A DNA stretch of 20,130 nt, taken from positions 1 to 20,130 of the forward strand of contig CALISP010000050.1 of NCBI GenBank assembly GCA_938041705.1. The letters are read 5' to 3'. The stretch comes from an uncultured Cocleimonas sp. (lineage in GTDB: Bacteria; Pseudomonadota; Gammaproteobacteria; Thiotrichales; Thiotrichaceae). This document shows, piece after piece, positions 15,389 to 20,130 of this stretch; within the stretch, counting starts at the first letter, position 1; each line of letters opens with the position of its first letter. The notes beneath the pieces were generated by a model. That model saw nothing but the letters and a program-made list of their open reading frames with translations. It ran no database searches and was not told the origin of the DNA. Position numbers and translations under genes: made by a program.

Positions 15389-15416
15389 TATAAAGTAGGG
15401 GGGGTGATATTTTATA
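15389..15416 (-). repeat. Dispersed 3'-end element, copy 7 (after dapC)
   Basis: The + strand carries TATAAAGTAGGGGGGGTGAT followed by ATTTTATA; TATAAA and TTTATA pair as a 6-bp stem. It ends 12 nt from the dapC stop and is sense to dapC. It shares 15 nt exactly with copy 1. With copy 6 it forms an inverted pair between convergent genes. Confidence 0.8.
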
Positions 15417-15428
15417 TCGAATAATATT

Positions 15429-16619
15429 CTACTTCATAAATGCAGCAATTCTATTTGCGGCTTCAATGCATTCTTCTACTGTTGCAACCAATGCCAAACG
15501 AATTCTTTGATCACCTGGATTCTTCCCATTAACTGATCTAGCTAGGTAACTTCCAGGAACTACTTTTAAGTTTTTTTGAGCGTATATATCACGTGTAAAG
15601 ATTTCATCATCCATTCCAGTATCAGGCCAAAGATAAAAGCCTGCTTCAGGTTTTTCGACACTCATCACGGGTTTTAAAATCTCTAATACTGCATCAAATT
15701 TCAGACGATATTTAATGCGATTTTCTTTCACATGCTTCTCATCACCCCAAGCGGCAATACTGGCTTTTTGGATAGGTTCAGACATCGCACAGCCATGATA
15801 GGTACGATAGAGTAAAAACTGTTTGAGTATTTTAGCATCCCCTGCGATAAAACCAGAACGTAAACCAGGGGCATTGGATCGTTTTGATAAACTATGAAAT
15901 ACCACGCAGCGTTTGAAATCAGTATTACCAATTTTAGCGGCTACTTCTAATAAGCCGACTGGTGGGTGATCTTCATCAAAATATATTTCCGAATAACATT
16001 CATCGCTAGCAATGATAAAGTCATGTTTTTCAGCTAATGAAATTAGTTTTGTTATTTGCGCTTCACTCATTACTGCGCCAGTAGGATTTCCTGGGCTGCA
16101 TAAATATAATAGCTGGCAGTCATTCCATGTATCTGCACTTACTTGGTCAAAATCAGGAATGAAATTATTGTCTGCTGTGCACGCTAGAAATACGGGCTCG
16201 GCACCAGATAAAAATGCAGCCCCTTCATATATTTGATAAAACGGATTAGGCATTACAATTTTAGCGTTAGATTTTTTATCATCAACTACAGCTTGAGCAA
16301 ATGCAAAAAGTGCCTCACGGGTGCCGTTTACTGGTAATACGTTAGCTGTTGGATTTAATACACCATCGGCTAAATAAAAACGCCGACTTAACCAATTTGA
16401 AATACTAGTTCGTAACTCAATACTGCCTGCGGTAACAGGATAATTTGAGAAGCCAGAGAGATTGTCGCGCAAGGCATCTAAAATAATTTCTGGTGTTTTA
16501 TGTTTTGGCTCGCCAATAGCTAATGAAACCATAGGTATATCAATAGGTGTTACATCGGAATATAACTCGGCAATTTTTTGGAATGGATATGGATGTAATT
16601 TTGCTAGATTAGGATTCAT
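15429..16619 (-). CDS. dapC: Succinyldiaminopimelate transaminase (DapC)
   Basis: PLP-dependent class I/II aminotransferase that converts N-succinyl-2-amino-6-oxopimelate to N-succinyl-LL-diaminopimelate, the step after DapD. At 396 aa it has the DapC length. The N-terminus (NPNLAKLHPYPFQKIAEL) and SLAIGEPKHKTP are typical of proteobacterial DapC. PLP residues seen: Asn178 in SPGNPTGA, Asp206 and Tyr209 in SDECYSE, and Schiff-base Lys246 in HSLSKRSNAPGLRSGF. No Shine-Dalgarno sequence precedes the ATG. TATAAA lies only 9 nt upstream, so a very short or leaderless mRNA is possible. It is divergent from sucA and convergent with the MATE gene. The dapD link supports the DapC call over a general aminotransferase. 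Confidence 0.92.
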   Translation of the reverse strand: MNPNLAKLHPYPFQKIAELYSDVTPIDIPMVSLAIGEPKHKTPEIILDALRDNLSGFSNYPVTAGSIELRTSISNWLSRRFYLADGVLNPTANVLPVNGTREALFAFAQAVVDDKKSNAKIVMPNPFYQIYEGAAFLSGAEPVFLACTADNNFIPDFDQVSADTWNDCQLLYLCSPGNPTGAVMSEAQITKLISLAEKHDFIIASDECYSEIYFDEDHPPVGLLEVAAKIGNTDFKRCVVFHSLSKRSNAPGLRSGFIAGDAKILKQFLLYRTYHGCAMSEPIQKASIAAWGDEKHVKENRIKYRLKFDAVLEILKPVMSVEKPEAGFYLWPDTGMDDEIFTRDIYAQKNLKVVPGSYLARSVNGKNPGDQRIRLALVATVEECIEAANRIAAFMK

Positions 16620-16909
16620 TGAAAATAATTTATAGTATTTGAAAGAAATAAGACGTAATAGTCTTAAAGTATAAAACGGATTATATGAGGATTATTAAGT
16701 TAAAGGTAAGTATTACAATGTTATTATAAAGTGAAATAGGAAATATCTAGCTGTTGTTAATAATTACTAACCAATTTTTTGCCTACTTTTTATAACCATC
16801 ATCAGTAAATAGTATTAACATCATTAAATATCTCAAATTGGGTACTTTTCTTTTGAATACTAAGCCCATTGAGTTGTTTTTAATATTTACATTTACCATA
16901 ATAAGCCGA

Positions 16910-16939
16910 TTGCATATGTCAAAGTTTGCATCGTTTAAT
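16910..16939 (+). promoter_or_regulatory. Candidate sucA promoter
   Basis: TTGCAT at 16910-16915 (4 of 6) and TTTAAT at 16934-16939 (5 of 6 to TATAAT), 18 nt apart. Transcription near 16946 would give a leader of about 140 nt that includes the hairpin before sucA. The AT-rich context makes chance matches easy. Confidence 0.35.
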
Positions 16940-17038
16940 TAAAGATATTCAAAACTAAACACTAAAATACAGAAGCTAAAACAGAACTCTTTGTGATATA
17001 CGAAACTAACATTTTTAAATCTTCCATAATTCAGTCGA

Positions 17039-17066
17039 TAAATCTTAAGCCTGAGCTTAAGATTTA
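17039..17066 (+). promoter_or_regulatory. 12-bp perfect hairpin in the sucA leader
   Basis: TAAATCTTAAGC and GCTTAAGATTTA pair perfectly around the four-base loop CTGA. The structure ends 21 nt before the sucA ATG, just ahead of the AGGA ribosome binding site. No T-run follows, so it is not a terminator. Candidate roles are mRNA stabilisation, translational control, or a palindromic protein site on DNA. Confidence 0.55.
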
Positions 17067-17087
17067 GTCATCATAGGAATCTACCTA

Positions 17088-19934
17088 ATGAGTCAGCCAA
17101 ACGATAACAATAATAATAACCAAGACACATTGCTTGATGGGGAAAACGCGGTATACCTCGAGCAACTTTTCGAAAGATATTTAGAGGATCCTGCTTCAGT
17201 AAGCGATCGATGGCAAAAGTACTTTGCTGACATGCCAGTTCCTGCTGATTTTTTAAATGGCGCTACGCATTCAGAAATGCGTGACAAGTTTGTACAGAAT
17301 AACTTGCATCGAAGCGCTTCAGCGAAAACAGCTGTTGGTTCAGTTGAATTAGAAAAAGAACGCATGCAGGTTCATGTATCGCAGCTTATCAATAACTATC
17401 GTGCTTTAGGTCATTTAGTCGCTTATACCAACCCACTTCGCGGTGAAGAAATACTACCAAATCTGCCTGAGTTGACGCTAAAGAATTTTGGCTTAGACAA
17501 AATCGACAAAGAGACTTTGTTCGATCCCGGTAATTTCCAGATGAAGGAAATACCGACTTTAGGGAATATATTTAGTGCATTACGTCGTACTTATACTGAA
17601 AGTATTGGTATCGAATATATGCATATTATGGACTCTACAGAAGTGCATTGGCTACAAAGCCGCCTTGAGCCCTGTAAAGCAAGTCCAGATTTCGATGCAG
17701 ATAAAAAGAGTGCATTACTTGATGATTTGGTTTCATCAGAAACACTCGAGCAATACCTACATAAAAAATATGTCGGTCAAAAGCGTTTTTCACTAGAAGG
17801 TGGTGAATCACTGATTCCGATGTTGAATGAGATTATTCACCATTCAGCTGCACAAGAAACGCGTGAAATCGTATTGGCAATGGCGCATCGTGGGCGCCTT
17901 AATGTGCTTATCAACGTGATGGGCAAGTCGCCAGAAGTTTTATTTGAAGAGTTTGAAGGCAAAGGTAATGAAGAGTTATCTGCAGGTGATGTGAAATATC
18001 ATAAAGGCTTCTCATGCGATATTGAAACCAAGCACGATCCTATTCACATGACGTTGGCATTTAATCCATCTCATCTTGAAATTGTTGCACCTGTAGCTGG
18101 CGGTTCTGTCCGAGCAAGACAAGACCGACGCTCAGAAAGAGAAAAAGATCAAAGTGGTAAGGTAGTTGCAGTTGCTATTCACGGCGATGCAGCTTTTGCC
18201 GGGCAAGGTGTAGTTATGGAGGCATTTAATATGTCCCAAACTCGTGGCTATCGCATCAACGGTACAGTTCATATTGTAGTGAATAATCAAATCGGTTTCA
18301 CCACCAGTACCGCTAATGACAGTCGCAGTACGTATTATCCAACTGATGTGGCGAAAATGATCAATGCGCCGATTTTCCATGTAAATGGAGATGATCCAGA
18401 AGCGGTTGCTTATATTGCTCAGGTTGCCTTAGACTATCGTCTTCAATTCAAGAAAGATGTTGTGATTGATTTGGTTTGTTATCGACGTCATGGACATAAC
18501 GAAGCTGATGAACCAGCTATGACGCAGCCGATCATGTACAAAGAAATTCGTGCGATGCAGACTACTCAACAGCTTTATGCTCAGAAACTGATTAAAGAAG
18601 GTATTCTCTCTGAGATTCAAGCCAAACAACGCGTCATTGATTTCAAAGATAAATTGGGAAGAGGTGAGCCAGCAGTGCCTACCTTAAACTACAGTAGTAT
18701 CCCTGAACATCTTTTGGTGAATTGGCAGAATTATCTAGACCGTGATTGGTCTACTAAAGTTGACACAACTTTCCCGTTAGCAAAATTAAAGGAGATGACC
18801 AAACGTTTTCATGATGTGCCAGATCGCATTATTTTACATCGTCAAATACGTAAAATCTTAGATGGTCGTAATGATATGGCTGCGGGTGATCGTCCTGTTG
18901 ATTGGGGCTTTGGCGAAACACTGGCCTATGCAACCTTACTAGAAGAAAATTACGATATCCGCATTAGTGGGCAAGACAGTGGTCGTGGAACTTTCTCACA
19001 TCGTCATGCGGTCTTACACAGTCAAACAGAAAGAGCAGCATGGGTGCCACTTAAGCATGTTGCAGAGGAGCAAGGTACTTTCACAGTCATTGATTCGGTA
19101 CTTTCAGAGGAAGCGGTACTTGCATTTGAATACGGTTACTCGACTACGTCACCTAACACCTTATTGATTTGGGAAGCACAATTCGGCGACTTCGTTAATG
19201 GGGCCCAGGTAGTAATCGATCAATTTATCAGTTCGGGTGAACAAAAATGGGGTCGTTTATCCGGCTTAGTTATGTTCTTACCGCATGGGTATGAAGGCAT
19301 GGGTGCAGAGCATTCATCTGCTCGTTTAGAGCGCTTTATGCAACTTTGTGCGGAAGACAATATACAAGTCATTGTTCCTAGTACGCCAGCACAAACATTC
19401 CATATGTTACGTCGTCAAATGCATCGACCTTATCGTCGTCCATTAATCGTAATGACACCCAAGAGTTTGTTAAGAAATCCAGCTGCAGTTAGCACTATGG
19501 AAGAATTAGCTAACGGTAGGTTTAGAACTATAATAGACGATGAACGATTTACTGAAGAAGACAAAAAGGGTGTTGAGCGTTTAGTTTTATGTAGTGGTAA
19601 GGTTTATTATGATATCCGTGCCAAGGCAGACAAGATAGAAGATCTTAAAACACCAATTGTACGACTAGAACAACTCTATCCTTTCCCTGAAAAGAAATTA
19701 GAGTTTATTCTAAAGTCTTATCCTAATTTGAAAGAAGTTGCGTGGACTCAAGAAGAACCACGCAATCAAGGTGCATGGGACAGTACAAAGCATCGCTTTA
19801 GTAAATTTAAAGAATACAAACTTAGTGTTGTGAGTCGACCAAGTGCTGCTGCACCAGCTGTTGGTTCTCATAAAGTTCATGTTATTCAGCAAGAAAAACT
19901 AGTAAATCAAGCACTCAACCTAGAGACTAAATAA
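17088..19934 (+). CDS. sucA: 2-oxoglutarate dehydrogenase E1 component (SucA)
   Basis: Thiamine-diphosphate-dependent decarboxylase of the 2-oxoglutarate dehydrogenase complex in the TCA cycle; it passes the succinyl group to the lipoyl arm of SucB. At 948 aa it is close to E. coli SucA (933). It has the N-terminal SucB-binding segment (YLEQLFERYLEDPASVSDRW), then the E1 core: AHRGRLNVL with His267, KYH with His305 (E. coli His260 and His298), the ThDP motif GDAAFAGQG, NNQIGFTTS, RRHGHNEADEP, and the transketolase-like C-terminal half with GTFSHRHAV, GYEGMGAEHSSARLERF and VIVPSTPAQTFHMLRRQ. A run of Asn/Asp occupies residues 5-12. AGGA at 17075-17078 serves the ATG. Its TAA overlaps the sucB ATG by one base, so the subunits are translationally coupled. 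Confidence 0.98.
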   Translation: MSQPNDNNNNNQDTLLDGENAVYLEQLFERYLEDPASVSDRWQKYFADMPVPADFLNGATHSEMRDKFVQNNLHRSASAKTAVGSVELEKERMQVHVSQLINNYRALGHLVAYTNPLRGEEILPNLPELTLKNFGLDKIDKETLFDPGNFQMKEIPTLGNIFSALRRTYTESIGIEYMHIMDSTEVHWLQSRLEPCKASPDFDADKKSALLDDLVSSETLEQYLHKKYVGQKRFSLEGGESLIPMLNEIIHHSAAQETREIVLAMAHRGRLNVLINVMGKSPEVLFEEFEGKGNEELSAGDVKYHKGFSCDIETKHDPIHMTLAFNPSHLEIVAPVAGGSVRARQDRRSEREKDQSGKVVAVAIHGDAAFAGQGVVMEAFNMSQTRGYRINGTVHIVVNNQIGFTTSTANDSRSTYYPTDVAKMINAPIFHVNGDDPEAVAYIAQVALDYRLQFKKDVVIDLVCYRRHGHNEADEPAMTQPIMYKEIRAMQTTQQLYAQKLIKEGILSEIQAKQRVIDFKDKLGRGEPAVPTLNYSSIPEHLLVNWQNYLDRDWSTKVDTTFPLAKLKEMTKRFHDVPDRIILHRQIRKILDGRNDMAAGDRPVDWGFGETLAYATLLEENYDIRISGQDSGRGTFSHRHAVLHSQTERAAWVPLKHVAEEQGTFTVIDSVLSEEAVLAFEYGYSTTSPNTLLIWEAQFGDFVNGAQVVIDQFISSGEQKWGRLSGLVMFLPHGYEGMGAEHSSARLERFMQLCAEDNIQVIVPSTPAQTFHMLRRQMHRPYRRPLIVMTPKSLLRNPAAVSTMEELANGRFRTIIDDERFTEEDKKGVERLVLCSGKVYYDIRAKADKIEDLKTPIVRLEQLYPFPEKKLEFILKSYPNLKEVAWTQEEPRNQGAWDSTKHRFSKFKEYKLSVVSRPSAAAPAVGSHKVHVIQQEKLVNQALNLETK

Positions 19935-20130
19935 TGACTATCGAAATACGTGTACCTCAATTACCTGAATCCGTCGCTGACGCTACTATCGCAGCTTGGG
20001 TTGTTAACGTTGGAGATTATGTCTCAGAAGACCAAAATCTTCTCGAGCTAGAAACAGATAAAGTGGTACTAGAAGTGCCTGCACCAGCATCAGGTGTATT
20101 GATAGAAATCAAAGAAGAAGCTGACTCAAC
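19934..20130 (+). CDS. sucB: 2-oxoglutarate dehydrogenase E2, dihydrolipoamide succinyltransferase (SucB), 5' part
   Basis: The first 65 codons are present and the gene runs off the window edge. The segment is an N-terminal lipoyl domain: VPQLPESVADATIAAWVVN, then ELETDKVVLEVPAPASGVL with Lys43 as the predicted lipoylated residue. E2 forms the core of the complex and transfers succinyl to CoA. The ATG overlaps the sucA stop (TAATG), a tight coupling typical of this operon. Confidence 0.95.
   Translation, partial: MTIEIRVPQLPESVADATIAAWVVNVGDYVSEDQNLLELETDKVVLEVPAPASGVLIEIKEEADS

Larger units (their letters stand above)
16620..17087. other. Divergent intergenic region dapC/sucA
   Basis: These 468 nt are strongly AT-rich and hold no credible gene. 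Seen: TATAAA 9 nt upstream of dapC; an inverted repeat TAAGAC-N6-GTCTTA at 16649-16666, a possible operator; a candidate sucA promoter (16910-16939); and the sucA leader hairpin (17039-17066). The sdhCDAB genes that often precede sucA are absent. Confidence 0.55.

Noticed and set aside
5024..15416. CRISPR array or transposon ends
   Set aside because: The copies are scattered over 10 kb at gene ends with no regular spacing. There are no cas or transposase genes and no target-site duplications visible.
17100..17123. Asn/Asp run in the SucA N-terminus as a frameshift or misassembly
   Set aside because: The frame is continuous with a good start and ribosome binding site. The N-terminal tail of SucA is variable and flexible, so low complexity there is tolerable.

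Overview
The window is AT-rich bacterial chromosome carrying ordinary core-metabolism genes. Protein sequence and gene order point to a gammaproteobacterium: carA-carB-greA is in the usual order with a TTG-started carA, PpnP resembles E. coli YaiE, DapD is of the Pseudomonas type, and sucA is followed directly by sucB. I cannot name the genus. No rRNA, tRNA, CRISPR array, insertion sequence or phage gene was seen.

Layout. (1) 126-4924: leuC, leuD, a citramalate-synthase-type LeuA-family gene and leuB, all on +, closed by an intrinsic terminator at 4971-4996. Together they can extend 2-oxoacids by one carbon, serving isoleucine (citramalate route) and, with a LeuA encoded elsewhere, leucine. 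(2) 5098-5862: a lone TauE/SafE-type permease. (3) 6079-11225: a regulated leader with a 13-bp hairpin, then carA and carB (carbamoyl phosphate for arginine and pyrimidines), then greA and a clear intrinsic terminator. (4) 11272-12350: a histidine-phosphatase-fold protein that has lost both catalytic histidines, followed 5 nt later by a Cys-rich CopZ-N-terminal-like Zn/[2Fe-2S] protein. (5) 12462-16619: ppnP (-), dapD (+), a MATE exporter (+) and dapC (-). DapD and DapC are consecutive steps of the succinylase branch of lysine/diaminopimelate synthesis. (6) 17039-20130: a 12-bp hairpin just upstream of sucA, then sucA and the start of sucB (2-oxoglutarate dehydrogenase).

The main unexplained structure is a family of seven short elements, about 18-24 bp, with consensus AAAGACACCYCCTAACTTT. 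Six lie at or just after the stop codons of single genes, always in the same orientation relative to the gene they follow: the permease, the CopZ-like gene, ppnP, dapD, the MATE gene and dapC. None of these six genes has an evident GC-rich intrinsic terminator, whereas leuB and greA do and lack the element. The seventh copy lies upstream of the permease in the opposite orientation. They may be unusual 3'-end signals or members of a dispersed REP-like repeat family.
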